Positions 10,936 to 22,229 are shown, counted from the first letter of the stretch. The stretch: 64,000 bases of DNA from Ypsolopha sequella (GCA_934047225.1 OW203993.1:26178069-26242068), one strand, 5' to 3'. The notes: generated by a model from the sequence alone, not told the origin. Made by a program: numbers and translations.

Positions 10936-13900
10936 TCAATAGAATCGGATTGGTTTCTTTACAGCACGCCCACTGCGCGTGGTGCGTGGTTCCGTAGGTT
11001 GAATTTTATTTGTATTATCTAAATTAAATTGAACTTTACGAGTTCTACATGAGTTCTTATCTAATTTAGTACTAGTATTCTCTGGAGTGACTTTGCAATT
11101 CCCAGAACTCTCCATACTTTCATTCGGAGTATTAAGAATGTAAGCTGGCTTTAATCGGTCAATTGATATAAAAGCAGTTTTATTCGGTAATTGTATCTGA
11201 AAAACTTTATCCTTTCTCTGTAAAACGCGGTAAGGTCCATCGTAAGGGGGTTGTAATGATTTCCTAACTGTATCGTTACGTACGAAAACTTGAGTACAAG
11301 TCTTCAAATCCGAGTGTACAAAAATTGAACGCGGATCCCTAATTCTTACAGACTTAGGTTTGTAACTACCTATGATGTTTCGCAACTGATCTACATATTC
11401 GTAAGAATCACATAATTTAGTATCTGCATAATCATAAAAATCGCCTGGCAAACGCAATGTTTTCCCGTACGTCATTTCTGCAGCACTAACATTATTATCT
11501 GTTCTCGGTACGCTACGAAGTCCCAATAAAACAGTTGGTAATTCGTCTACCCAAGAACTATTTTCCAATCTGGCCATTAAGGCGGCTTTTAATGATCTGT
11601 GCCATCTTTCTACGACTCCATTACTTTGGGGATGATATGAAGTTGTACGTATTTTCTCTATTCCTAAGTATTTCATAAGTTCTTTGAACAGATTACTCTC
11701 CATCTGGCGACCTTGATCTGATGTTAATTTAATAGGGGTCCCGAAACGAACTATCCATCCCTCATATATAACTTTAGCTATCGTTTTTGCTTCTATATCC
11801 TTAACCGGAAAAGCTTCAGGCCAGCCTGTATTTCGATCTATTATTGTTACAAGATATCTATAGCCATCAGGTGAGATTCTAAGGGGCCCAACTATGTCAA
11901 TGTGAATATGTTCGAACCGACCTGATGACGAAAACTGCTCAAGTTTTGAAACTGTATGTCGTTGTACCTTAGAACGTTGGCATTGAAGACATGACCTTGC
12001 CATATGACTAACATCTTTATTCATATTTGGCCAGAAATACCTCTGGGTTACCATTTTTCGCGTTGTACGAATCCCTGGGTGACTTAAACTGTGTACTGAA
12101 TCAAATGCCAATCGCCTGAATTTCTCTGGTAAATACGGTCTTACCGAACTTGTAGAAGTTTCACAGATTATCGACGTTTTACTATTTGGCAAAATGATTT
12201 TCTTTAATTCAAAAGTACTATCATTTGTACCTAACAATCGTGTCAACTTGATATCGCTTTCCTGTTCGTTAGCTAATTCTGCGAAATCTATAGTCGTGGG
12301 ACATGTTATTGTTTCAATCCGTGAGAGCGCATCGGCGGCCACATTGTCGTCACCGCTGACGTGTCGAATGTCAGTTGTGAATTCACTAATGTACATTAAC
12401 TGTCGAGTTCTTCTTGGAATTTCTTTATCTGTATTACCTATCTTCTTAAATACAAATGTCAGAGGTTTATGGTCCGTAAAAATTATAAATGATTGACCTT
12501 CAATCATATTTCTAAAATACTTGACCGACTCATAGATGGCTAACAATTCGCGGTCATAGGTACTATATTTCTTTTGGGGTTCAGATAACGATTTGGAAAA
12601 ATAACCTAGAGGTTTCCAGGTTTTACCTACTCGTGTCTGTAAGACAGAACCTATAGAATCATCCGAAGCATCGGTCATGAGCGCTAAAGGAGTGTTAGGC
12701 AATGGATGAACCAACATTGCTGCATTCTTTAAACTTTGTTTACATAACAAAAATGAATTTTCTGATTTTTCGTTCCAATTAATCTCTGTCTTATCCCTTT
12801 TCTTCGCTTTATGCAAATACTTATGAAGTTCTATCTGAGAATCTATAGCATGAGGCAAATGTGACCGATAAAAATTTACCATCCCTAGAAAACGTCTCAA
12901 TTGTTCGACAGTTTTGGGTTTAGGAAAATCCAAAATGGCTTTAACCTTCTCTTCCAGTGGTCTAATCCCCTCTGTCGAAACCTCATATCCCAAAAAATCC
13001 AACCTGTCTTGACCAAAACAACATTTTGATACGTTCACAGTTAACCCATAGCTATCTAAACGTTCAAAAACCTGACGTAAATGGTCTCTATGTTGGCTGT
13101 CCGAATCACTAGCTATTATGACATCATCGATATAGCAGAAGATAAAGTCCAAACCCTGAAAAACAGTGTGATCAACAAATCTTTGGAATGTTTGCGCAGA
13201 ATTTCGCAGTCCAAATGGCATCCTAGGAAATTCAAATAGTCCAAAAGGCGTAATTATACTGGTTTTCTCTATATCTTCAGGAGCAACTGATATAAAATGG
13301 TATGCCCTATTGATGTCAATTCGAGGGAAAAGTTTTTTACCTCCTAGTAGGTATGTAAAACTCTGTAACCTTGGAATAGGGTATCTATCTGGTTTCGTAA
13401 TCGCATTTAAAGCTCTGTAATCCCCACAGGGTCGAATTTGACCGTCCTTTTTAGGCACCACATGTAAAGGACTTGCCCACGCCCCTTTCGAAGGTCGACA
13501 AATACCTAAATCTTGCATAAGTGAGAACTCTTCACGTACCTTTTTGTATCTATCGGGCGGTAGCGGTCTCGCACGCGCGTATACAGGAGGTCCAGTTGTC
13601 TCAATATAATGCCGTACGGAATGTCGTGGCATCTCCTTAAAATTCACAGGTTTAGTTATATCAGGGAATTGCATAATCAAATCGTAGTAAGGATGTCTAC
13701 TATCAATTGTTTTAACTGACAAATCATTATAATTAACAATAGTTGCTAGAACATTCATATTTGTTATTTGATCGATAAGACTTCTTGAACTTAAAAAATC
13801 TGCCCCTAAAATCGGTTGCTTTACATCCGCAATAATAAATGTCCACCGATACGGCCGTCTTAAGTTAAGATTTAGCACCAAACTCTTCAAACCAAATGTC

Positions 13901-13970
13901 TTAATTTCAGTTCCGTTTGCAGCATACAGCTTGTAATTTTGTAACTTTATATCACTTTTGGCAACTAATT
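10936..13970 (-). CDS. pol: Pol polyprotein: RT, RNase H, integrase
   Basis: A 984-aa frame is open from the first Met at 13890, with in-frame coding sequence upstream to about 13970 where it leaves the protease frame. RT: WASPLHVVPKKDGQIRPCGD, PFGLRNSAQTFQRF and the catalytic FCYIDDVIIAS. RNase H: LMTDASDDSIGSVL, STYDRELLAIYESV, FTDHKPLTF, AADALSRIE. Integrase: HPGIRTTRKMV and CLQCQRSKVQ (HHCC zinc domain), then HIDIVGPL, LTSDQGRQMES and YHPQSNGVVERWHRSL for the D,D,E core. The C-terminal part carries the usual basic tail. All catalytic residues I can check are present, so the enzyme part looks intact. Confidence 0.93.
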
Positions 13971-14140
13971 GGGAGTATACTCACATTTGCACCCGTATCG
14001 ACTAAGAAACGTAACCCGGATGTTCTGTCACTCACACATAAACGGTGATTGGTGATCTGGAAACAGTCTCCCACCGAATTAGACTGCACCTCTTCTAGTT
14101 TCCCGAGTCGTTTCTGCGCCAGTTGCAAGGTGTCACGCAC
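13952..14140 (-). pseudogene. Aspartic protease region, frame-broken from RT
   Basis: The DTG active site is visible in FLVDTGANVSIL. The frame stops at 13952 (SCQK*), while sequence continuing the protease is readable in the RT frame from about 13970. A 1-nt shift after VSILP therefore separates protease and RT in this copy. It overlaps the end of gag, as expected for a gag-pol overlap. Confidence 0.75.
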
Positions 14141-14947
14141 TTCTTTGCATTATGCTTGTAGCGATAATGGTAAAAACAACCAGTCAGGCGAGTCTGTGTT
14201 GCGTCGTGGTCTTGATGACGATCTAGCACGCTGCCGCTGTCCACTGGAACTCCTAAATCTCTCGCGAGAACGTTGTAAATTGTTATTCTGCATACTCAGT
14301 TTCGCGATTTCTGCTACTAACTCTGAGTTGGTATTTTGTTGCTGTACCTCCGCTATTTCAATCGGGCGGGCACTCTCCATAATTTTATCAGCCATCGCGG
14401 CGAGTTTCTCGGAATCGTTGACCTCGCTTATTGCAATGACACCTCTAATAGTAGCTGGAAGATGATTAGTCCACATCATTCTTAGCGTTTCGTCTGGTAG
14501 CTTCCCTCGGGCGAGGTCACGCATACGACGAAGTAGTTGCGAAGGCTTCTGCTCCCCTAATTCCATTTCACTGAGAAGTTTTTGGAATTGTCTATTTTCA
14601 GATTCTTCAAAAACTGTCAATAAGCGAGTCTTAATAGTTTCATATCTCTTCAATTGCGGCGGTGATTGAATAATATCACTTACTTGTTGAATTGCCTCTT
14701 TACTCAGCTTTGCAATGAGTAAATTATATTTTGCTTCATCCGATAATTTCTGGCCCGCTACTACGGCTTCAAATTGTGTAAACCACAACCGGGGAAAATC
14801 CATCCAAAAATCTGCAATACGGCTTGTGACTGTGATCTGTGAAGGTGTACTCGTTGCTTCTTCATTCTTAACTTGACCTTGAGTCGCAGTCAATGCAGGT
14901 AGCTTGCCAACCGGTAATCCGGTAACTGGATCCATGATGAACAACAC
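14095..14947 (-). pseudogene. gag: Gag of the nested element, with a frame change before the zinc knuckle
   Basis: The open frame 14150-14947 (265 aa) begins MLFIMDPVTG.. and contains DFWMDFPRLWFTQFEAV, a hallmark of gag proteins of this insect gypsy lineage, a long helical capsid-like region and an Arg/Ser-rich tail. Just before its stop, the neighbouring frame carries a cysteine/histidine knuckle (CFYHYRYKHNAKKCVTPC) ending at a stop at 14095. So one nucleotide gain or loss around 14160-14165 has cut the nucleocapsid off gag. Confidence 0.85.
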
Positions 14948-15144
14948 ACAAATAAAAATGTCTTGAAAATAACTTCGTAAAAACGGTCCTTAAAATCGCA
15001 CGAAAACCGACCGATAAATTTTCATGGGTTTAGCACAAGGCGCACAAGTGAGCCGTCCCCTTAATACGACCTCACGCAAAAATGTCTATAAAATCACTAA
15101 AAAGTCTTTCACTATAACTTGAAGGCTGAATGTTCCAAATGTCT

Positions 15145-15155
15145 GGGGTCACCAA
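15145..15155 (-). promoter_or_regulatory. Primer binding site, tRNA-Trp type
   Basis: The minus strand directly inside the 5' LTR reads (T)TGGTGACCCC, ten bases complementary to the 3' end expected of a tryptophan tRNA (..GGGGTCACCA). Complementarity ends after ten bases. Confidence 0.65.
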
Positions 15156-15393
15156 TGTTCAGATAGGGTTCTCTCTATTTGCAGGGGTCAATGTAGATTG
15201 AAAACACATATACTAATTAACTGAAAACTTTATGTTCTGCGTAAACACGTAAATACAATATCGTACAATAGGGCGCAACCTTGTGCTAAACGGGATGGGA
15301 GACGACTGGCGTGACATCGATGTATGTCGATGTGACTCGAAGCTGCTTGCTGAAACTGCAGTTTATAAATGTGTGCGTACACGTGTCGCTACA
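15156..15393 (-). repeat. 5' LTR of the nested element
   Basis: 238 bp; begins TGTAGCGACACGTG on the minus strand and ends CTATCTGAACA. A TATAAA-like box (minus strand ATTTATAAAC region) lies near its 5' part. Confidence 0.93.
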
Positions 15394-15402
15394 GACCCTT
15401 AA

Positions 15403-16620
15403 TAAACTTGCGGTAGTAAAAGGCTTTTATTTCTTTAAGAGTTTTTGGCAAGGGAAAACCTTTAATAGCTCTAACCTTATTTGGGTCAGGTTTAAGGCCG
15501 TCCTAAAACTCGACTTCTTCCTGAAAAAAGTCTTTTTCGCATAAAGAAACCTTTGTATTTGCTGATTTTAACGTTTCAAAGATAGTTTTTATAGATTTTA
15601 AATGCTCTTCTTTTGTTTTAGATTATAAAGTAATGTCATCTAAATATACCAAACATACATATCTTACCTAAGTGCTCTCTAAGAACATTATTCATCAGAC
15701 GTTGAAATGTACTCGGTGCGTTCTTTGCTCCGAACGGGAGACGCAAAAATTCATAATGTCCGTCTAATGTAGTGAAGGCTGTGCAATCAATACTATTTGG
15801 GTGCATTAAGACTTGATGGTACCCACTAGTTAAATCAAGCGTCGTAAAGTACTTATTACCATGTAATTGTGAAAAAATGTCCTCTATATTAGGTAAAGGA
15901 AATTTATCGCTGCGAGTCTGTTCATTCAACTTTCGATAGTCCTTGATCATTCTCCATTTCTGAATGCCGTCCTTATCTATTTTTTTTTGACAACATGAAC
16001 GGGGCTCGACCACGGGGAGTCGCTGTGTCTAATGATTCCGTTAACATTTCGTCTACCTGCCTTTTTATCTCTTCTTTTTGTTTTTGAGGTAGGCGGTAAG
16101 ACCTTTAGTAAATCGGTTCGTTTTTTAATAGTTTTATTTCATGTTGTATGTTTGGCGTGTGACTACTTGATACGTCGTTAGAAAATATATCTTTATATTC
16201 ATTTAATAATTCATCCAAGGGTTCTTGTTTTTCCGTGTAGTTTAGATGAATGGTCTTATGAGGTGTTTTTAATTTATTTTCGTGCATAATTATGTCTGCC
16301 TTCATAAGTTTTAACAAGTGTGTTCCTATGAGTACATCGTATTTTTTACTAAAATCAAATATGTGGAACGTCATTTTACCGTCATTAGGTCCAAATAATT
16401 TTTGCCAAAAGGGTGTCCTGACTAATCCCTTATGGGTTGAAGCATTGTGGGCCGTTTTAAACGTGAATGTTTCAGGTTTATATTCTTGATCCCTAAATAA
16501 TTTTTTATATGTATCGTTAGTCATAAACGACTTTCCGGAACCCGTATCGATAAGTATTTTTAAACCGTATGACGACTCTACTACGTATGGTAGGTCGGAA
16601 AATGTAACATTGTTTAATTG
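15403..16620 (-). pseudogene. pol: Provirus pol, 5' half: protease and reverse transcriptase
   Basis: The protease active site LIDTGSGKSF is readable near 16530-16560. The frame 16105-16524 carries the rest of protease and the linker. RT follows in 15636-16013 with WRMIKDYRKLNEQT, PLPNIEDIFSQLHG, LTSGYHQVLM and LPFGAKNAPSTFQR. The YLDD box lies at about 15640-15655 in the next frame, so a frame change falls just before it. Coding traces (RT connection) continue to the TTAA at 15399-15402, the edge of the inserted DNA element. Confidence 0.88.
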
Positions 16621-16622
16621 TA

Positions 16623-17280
16623 TTACGTTTCTTCTAATGGAGGGTTTTCCTTGTGAAAATTTTCGTTCAAATTTTCGTGTTCGATCTCTTCGTGTTCCTG
16701 GTTGAACAATTCTTGCGCTACCATTCCTCTGCCTAAATCTACGGCGGGACCGCGATGACTTCTATTTGGGTTTGGTGCTGCCCGCATACTAACATCTTGA
16801 TTATTTTGATTATTGCGTTGATAGTTATTATTATAACGCGGTTGTTGTTGTTGCTGTTGGCGCATTAGCGATTGTGGTCGCGGCGGATACTGAAAGATTT
16901 TGATAATAATAATTATTATTATAATTATTTTGTGCTGGGTGATGGTGTCCATTACGCATTAAATTATTTTGCGGAGCGCGATAGTTGTTAGGGTGATTAT
17001 TATTGATCACGATGTTTGGTTTATTAGTCTTAGGACTATCGTGATGTTTTTTTTTGTTTTGCAACATTTCGTGCGAGCATAATTGTTGTACATGATTGCA
17101 TAGCGACGAGTAATCCAATGATATGCATTGTGTTTTAATTTGAAAGGGGAGTTGGCGTAATAATGCTGTTTTCGCGTCTTGTTTATAAATTTGTAACGCG
17201 AATCTTGCTTGTTCGACCCCGTGTAGGTCGATTAACATTGATTCCATCGCGAATAATTTTGAATCTAGTCGAAAAATCAT
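16623..17280 (-). pseudogene. gag: Provirus gag, C-terminal part only
   Basis: Two overlapping frames (16831-17280 and 16623-16952) together give an Asn/Gln/His-rich gag C-terminus (poly-Q, NNNYQRNNQNNQ) and an acidic tail. They are separated by a frame change in an AAT-rich run near 16905-16925. The N-terminal half expected of errantivirus gag is absent between 17281 and the primer site. Confidence 0.75.
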
Positions 17281-17585
17281 ATCTCCAAAACTTCCATTCC
17301 CTACAATTTAAATTGTATTAACTTTACTCAAATAATAAATCAATTAAGAATTTCAAATTCCGATTATCTGGATATAATGGGATATAAGGATAAGGATGGG
17401 ATGGTTAATTCCTATATGGGAAACACAGACAGTATATAAGCGAACACTTACAGTATGAGCGTTGCGGTGTACATCAGGCCGTTGCTGGGGTTCTTGATTG
17501 ATGGGCGTCACCTTCGATCTTGAAAGATCAACGAAGAAATCTCGCAACGATATTGGGTCGACTGGACTGCAGATTTTCGCGATGA
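17281..17585. other. Leader of the provirus, no gene
   Basis: Sequence between the truncated gag and the primer site; a short minus-strand ORF at 17353-17547 has no recognisable domain and is not called. Confidence 0.5.
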
Positions 17586-17603
17586 GGCCCCACGTTGGGC
17601 GCC
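17586..17603 (-). promoter_or_regulatory. Primer binding site, tRNA-Lys type
   Basis: The minus strand reads TGGCGCCCAACGTGGGGC beside the 5' LTR, complementary over 18 nt to the 3' end of lysine tRNA (CUU type), from my knowledge of that tRNA. This is the usual primer choice for gypsy-like errantiviruses. Confidence 0.85.
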
Positions 17604-17977
17604 AGTTAACTTTAGCAAGACACTGATGTACTTTTTAAAAAAGAGAAGACTTTATTTAATATTACATAAGTTCTTCTTATGAACTATAGGATTATACTGC
17701 GTTGACTCTATACACTTCAAGAGCTTTTATACTAGAGATGGCGTCGGTTGCCATCGAGTTCCCGGGGGAAAGGTATTTTTATGAAAATGCATTTAAACAA
17801 TTAAGATTTGGGGGGAGTGCATTTGGTAATAGAATGTACATTTGTACTAGAATGTAAATTTACATTTAAAGTATCGTCTAAAGTACTTATATTACTAAAG
17901 TCCATTATCTTAAGTGCACTATCTTGTCGTCCTGGTAATGGTGTAGGCGTCTATGGTGTGGGTGGTTGCTATTAACT
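17604..17977 (-). repeat. 5' LTR of the errantivirus-like provirus
   Basis: 374 bp; longer than the left copy through a small duplication-like gain around 17829-17860 (GTACATTTGTACTAGAATG). The right target duplication CGTG follows at 17978-17981. Confidence 0.92.
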
Positions 17978-18289
17978 CGTGCACAAGAAATGACCGACTT
18001 TCCTTCGTACTTTCCCTGGGCTTCGGACCAGCAAAAATACCTTAATCAATTTAAAACTGCGCAGCGGAAAACTTAAGAATGTTTACATTTCTTGAGATTT
18101 ACGTAGGAATTCTACTTTAAAATGTTTAGGTACTTGTTTAGGTATTTTAGGCGTATTTAAAAGTTCAAATCATCCTTTTTACACGTGATTGAAAAATTAC
18201 AAAATGTACAATTATTAGGTATTTACAATTATTTTGTTAGTCACCGGGTATTTATTAAGTCCGAGCCGAGGACAGGTTTAGGTACTTAC
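17978..18289. other. Flank between provirus and mariner-like remnant
   Basis: Contains the right CGTG target duplication; otherwise no feature recognised. Confidence 0.4.
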
Positions 18290-20075
18290 GTTTTTACGTC
18301 ACTCGCAACAAATGTTCAAAGTGGCCGCCGTTTTGGTCAAGAGACACTGACACGCGTCGACGCAAATTGTCTCTGAGCCGTGACAGAATAAAATTCTCAC
18401 GTTCTAACTGGCGGAATGCACTTTTAATGCGTCTTTTAACTCGCGCACACTACTCACTTCCTCTTGGTTCGAGCACACACGCCTTTTAATGTCACCCCAT
18501 AAAAAGAAGTCACAAGGGGTAATTTCAGGAGAAAGAGCTGGCCATGGCACAGGCCCATCACGACCAATCCACTGGTTTCCGAAACGGATGTTTAGGTAAT
18601 CGCGTACCTGAATGGCTTAGTGAGGGGAAGCACCGCCTTGCTGCCAATACAAACCCTGATGTAGGTGTAGAAGCACCTCGTCAAGCAAACGCTCGACGTG
18701 CGTTTCTAAAACTTCCAGGTAGGTCGCTCCTGTCAACCGACCCGGGATAAAGAGTGGACCGATGAGACGATTCTCGAGTACGCCCGCCCATACAATCAAA
18801 GATAATCTGTGCTGGAATGAAATCTTTTTTGTTTTGTGTGGGTTACTCTCTCGGATCGCCCACCAGTGTTCGTTATGGACATTGTTTGATAAAAAACGCT
18901 CGTTGCTACCAGAAATTGTAGCTTATAAAAAGTGGTAATACTGACTAGTGACGGGCATCGGCGTCACTGATGCGAGGATTCCATAACCACGCTCAGACAC
19001 CACTAATTGTATGCTAAAGGGCGATACTTGCAGCTGGAACAGGGGCCCATAAGCTGTCCCAGATTTATAGTATACAAGTATCTTATATTCTACAAAATAT
19101 AATACTAAATGTCCTACCAGACAGTTGTATGATGACGTCATCCACTGATCCTCGCACGAAGACCCTCCACGTGGACTCCAAGGCGTGTCGGTGCCGTGAC
19201 GCGTTGATCACCTTCCACGATGAATCTAAACACAACCCTCCTACCCCGGGATGCATCCAACCCAGAAGAAATGATAATTGACAAGTCCACTTGTCGGAAG
19301 CCGCGTGGACACAGGTTATGTCACACACACACAGGAAATTCACTCATAGTGGCCTTCACGCCAAAATATCGTCAGCCCTTGACCCAATAATGTTTCTTAC
19401 GATGTCCGCACCGATTTCCCCTATATTAAGCCCTTAATATAACACATATTAAAATCGTCCGCGATCTGTACCAAATGTCCACGTCCCTCGTTTTTTTGAC
19501 AGCTCCAAGTCCATAGACAAAATATATAGACCATTGTCGGATACGTTCCGAAATATACATTTTATTCTAAACAGACATTGAGAGCTTCATCCGTCCACAA
19601 AATGTTTTCATTCAAATGGTTTTCAAGCCACTGACAAAATTCGACGCGGGGCTCGTAGTCGGCAGGCACGAGTTCTTGCACACCCTGGAAATAGAACGGT
19701 TTTTTATCATTCTTTCGTAAAATCTTCCACACTGCCACGTGACTCACATCGAAGAACTGTGCTGTGTCCCGAGTGCTGGCGCGTGGTTCCTCCTCGAAAT
19801 ATTCTAAGATGTCTTCCTCCAGTGCAACGGGTAACACATTCCAGCCTCCCCGACCTTGAGCATGTAAAGGGGTTTCAAACTGCCCAAACTCCCTAAGATT
19901 TTGAAGTGTATTTAAAATCCTTCCGTGTGTCGGCACATCACGGTCGGGAAATCGTTCCATCCATGTGTTGCGTTAATGCAACATTTTGCTCATTTTGAAA
20001 ATACAAAGCCATGACGTCGTAAAGTTCGAGGGTTGAAAAAAAACGGCGACGACGCGGTGGTTGATTTCCAGCCAT
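18290..20075 (-). pseudogene. Mariner-like (IS630-Tc1-mariner) transposase, interrupted and frameshifted
   Basis: A plausible start is at 20075 (MAGNQPPRRRRFF..). A frame change follows after about 40 codons, then the open piece 19562-19960 carries the helix-turn-helix part (FPDRDVPTHGRIL, DTAQFFDVSHVAVWKILR) and the first catalytic region ILWTDEA. The C-terminal half resumes left of about 18900: VWAGVLENRLIGPLFIPG, LHLHQGLYWQQ, then coding traces of the third acidic region and a final GGHFEHLL-type end near 18300. About 650 bp of unrelated sequence (18905-19560) separates the halves. Not functional. Confidence 0.75.
18905..19560. other. Unassigned insertion inside the mariner-like gene
   Basis: Sequence between the two transposase halves with no domain I recognise. 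The short minus-strand ORFs at 18923-19141 and 19083-19343 do not look like known proteins. A segment around 19135-19330 is GC-richer than its surroundings. Confidence 0.45.
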
Positions 20076-20159
20076 GACTTACAAAGTGAGCGATCGATCG
20101 CGGCGCTATCAAAATTGAGCACAGTGACGTGCACTCATAGGTAAACAAATTAGCAACTA

Positions 20160-20783
20160 ATTATTTTTTTATTTTTTATTTTTACTACTGTGCGATTCAC
20201 GGCCGGGTTGGCGGTGGCGTTCGCGGGGTGTGGGTTGGGGGGTGCAGCTAGTAGTAGTGGGAGGTCGCGGCGCGGCGCCGGTGAGGTACGGTATGATAGC
20301 TGCTACGGAGTTAATAAATTTCATTGATAAGGATGCTAGCCATAGCTTGGAAAAAATATGGAATTTTTGAAAATGTAAGGTATATATTTTTTATCACAAT
20401 CGTGTCAGTATCGTGTATACTTTCATACCCTTAAGGGATTCTTGGTTTTGCATTTACATCCTGTATAAATAATTTTTTTATTTTTGTATTTTTACTACTG
20501 TGCGATTCACGGCCGGGTTGGCGGTGGCGTTCGCGGGGTGCGGGTTGGGGGGTGCAGCTAGTAGTAGTGGGAGGTCGCGGCGCGGCGCCGGTGAGGTACG
20601 GTATGATAGCTGCTACGGAGTTAATACATTTCATTGATAAGGATGCTAGCCATAGCTTGGAAAAAATATGGAATTTTTGGTGAAAATGTAAGGTATATTT
20701 TTTTATCGTAATCGTGTCAGTATCGTGTATACTTTCATACCCTAACTAAAGGGATTCTTGGTTTTGCATTTACATCCTGTATA
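20160..20783. repeat. 310-bp unit in two tandem copies with GC-rich core
   Basis: The segment starting TTTACTACTGTGCGATTCAC occurs at 20181 and 20491 (period 310) and is near identical through the GC-rich core (GGGTTGGCGGTGGCGTTCGC..) and the AT-rich end (..GCATTTACATCCTGTATA). Two copies only; no long ORF conserved between them. Confidence 0.85.
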
Positions 20784-21581
20784 GTCACCCCCTTTCTATT
20801 TTTATTACTTTTCTCCTATGTACAGACACAGCGGGTTCTACTCTTTTATTATATGTATGTGGTATAAAGGCCACGGAAACAAACACCTTTCCTTGATATT
20901 TAACTGCTTATTTCTTTATTTTCGAAAAATCACCATGAGAACAATACTTGTCGCCTAAACCTCCATTATTATTCTGTCTCTTTCTCTCATTTTTCATTCT
21001 ACGCAGATTATATCATTCCGTTCCTACAACTCGGCCATTCTGCTCAGGAGTCTGGCCTCAGACTTAATTACACTTAATAAAGTACTTGTAAACTATACAA
21101 TCCAAACAAAATTTAAAACTTAATAATCCAAACTTCACTTTTTAGACAAAATCTTATAATGATGCTATACATTGTTATGCAAACTACTTTACGTACTTAA
21201 GCGACAACTCAATGATACAATGTAACATGGAACTCTTACTATAAAATTAAAGAAAACTTAAATTAGCATGATTTTTCTTGTTATACTATGGCCAAACGTA
21301 ACACAGGTAACAGTATAAATTTTAGATGCAACATAACAGTGGTGTACTGAACTTGTATTCTATTATTCAAACATGGCACTTATTTCAGTTGAAATTGATA
21401 CTCAAAACAAACTTAACTGTATTGTAAGCACTTACTTATATAGGTACATACTTGGACATGAAAATAAACTTTATAACTCAATTATTCGAATTTCTTCTCA
21501 ATACAATTTATAGTTTTCATAATTTATTTTAGTTTATATACATGTTTTATTGCTGCCGTCAATTCAACAAAAGGATATTTT
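20784..21581. other. AT-rich stretch without genes
   Basis: No ORF, inverted repeat or element end could be supported. A promoter- and poly(A)-like composition at 20840-20940 hints at an LTR, but no partner copy was found in the window. Confidence 0.45.
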
Positions 21582-21910
21582 TTAATTTTTTTTACATGTC
21601 TTCTCCACAAATACTCCACAAGAATAGAAACACTGAGAATTATTATAATTCTGGGTTCTAAAAAATCTTTTCAAAGCCTTCCACTGGGACTCTATCCGTT
21701 GGGTATGGGTCCCATCTTCCGCCACAAACGGATTGTTTGGGTCATACGCCCGCCAAAAGTCTGAGTGAATAGTGGTGCCCGGCTCAACATGCTTCTTTAT
21801 GAGGGGCACCAGAACCTCAGCCGACCTCGCATTATCCGGGCACACCTCCAGTCCATTTTCGGACCCATCTTCTATCATGCCGAACACCCAATGGCCTTCG
21901 ATGTAACGTC
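21582..21910 (-). pseudogene. Merlin / ISXO2-like DDE transposase, C-terminal exon
   Basis: The exon begins after a TTTTAG acceptor at 21911 and reads RYIEGHWVFGMIEDGS, VPLIKKHVEPGTTIHSDFWRAYD and THTQRIESQWKALKRFFR. The I-x-S-D-x-W-x-A-Y motif holds the second catalytic Asp, and THTQRIESQW the final Glu of the ISXO2/IS1595 (Merlin) domain. The upstream exon with the first Asp was not found, so this is a fragment. Confidence 0.75.
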
Positions 21911-22229
21911 CTAAAACAATTAAAATGATTTTAGTTGATGGAAAAATGGAAAGGTAAAGGTCTCCCATAGTGGTCTGTCAACAATTTAACCGCAATTTCA
22001 TAGTTCTTTGCTGTGGTGTCTAGTAATCTTGTCTTTTGCTTCTCCTTTAAGACTCATCTTATTATTAGAAATCATTAAAATGAATTACAATTTTGCAAAT
22101 ATGTTGCTAGCCGCAGACCCGTTTCAGCTTCAGTACATTCAGTCTCTGTTTCAAGAGATTCTTGTTTTTCATATTCTTGAATCACATATTCAGCTGGAGA
22201 TGGAAGCGTAGTAATAAGCGAACCGCTAA

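Larger units (their letters stand above)
9881..15393 (-). mobile_element. Young gypsy-type LTR retrotransposon (CsRn1/Kabuki-like?) with extra membrane ORF
   Basis: 5513 bp with two 238-bp LTRs (TGTAG..AACA on the minus strand), flanked by GACC duplications (9877-9880, 15394-15397). Minus-strand order: 5' LTR, primer site, gag, protease, RT/RNase H/integrase (984-aa open frame), small membrane ORF, polypurine tract, 3' LTR. The primer site begins TGGTGACCCC, matching a tryptophan tRNA 3' end as used by the CsRn1 clade; the clade name rests on that and on the gag sequence. Frame changes in gag/protease suggest this copy is not autonomous, although it is very recent. Confidence 0.92.
4539..15398 (-). 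mobile_element. TTAA-inserted DNA element (Kolobok-like?) with nested LTR element
   Basis: TTAA occurs at 4535-4538 and again at 15399-15402. Provirus pol reads up to one and continues from the other, so a segment was inserted with TTAA duplication. Without the nested LTR retrotransposon it is about 5.3 kb. It carries one gene, a transposase fused to a YqaJ nuclease (5537-8086). TTAA duplication is known for piggyBac, Kolobok and some Sola elements; the transposase is not piggyBac. Ends begin GG and finish CC (GGACCCGG.. and ..ATGGACCC) but show no clear terminal inverted repeat, so the family name is tentative. Confidence 0.7.
464..17977 (-). mobile_element. Errantivirus-like LTR provirus (gypsy group), defective, carrying nested insertions
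   Basis: Direct repeats at 464-824 and 17604-17977 are LTRs with AGTTAA..TTAACT ends. They are flanked by CGTG at 460-463 and 17978-17981, a 4-bp target duplication. Genes run on the minus strand in the order gag remnant, protease, reverse transcriptase, RNase H, integrase, env, then a polypurine tract next to the left LTR. The 18-nt primer site next to the right LTR matches a lysine tRNA 3' end. The provirus is dead: gag lacks its N-terminus, the integrase core is deleted, env has a stop and a frame change, and pol is split at a TTAA by the insertion at 4539-15398. Without the insert it would be about 6.6 kb, somewhat short for an errantivirus. Confidence 0.9.

Noticed and set aside
17586..17603. 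Part of a tRNA-Lys gene
   Set aside because: Only the 18-nt 3' complement is present, directly beside an LTR; it is a primer binding site.
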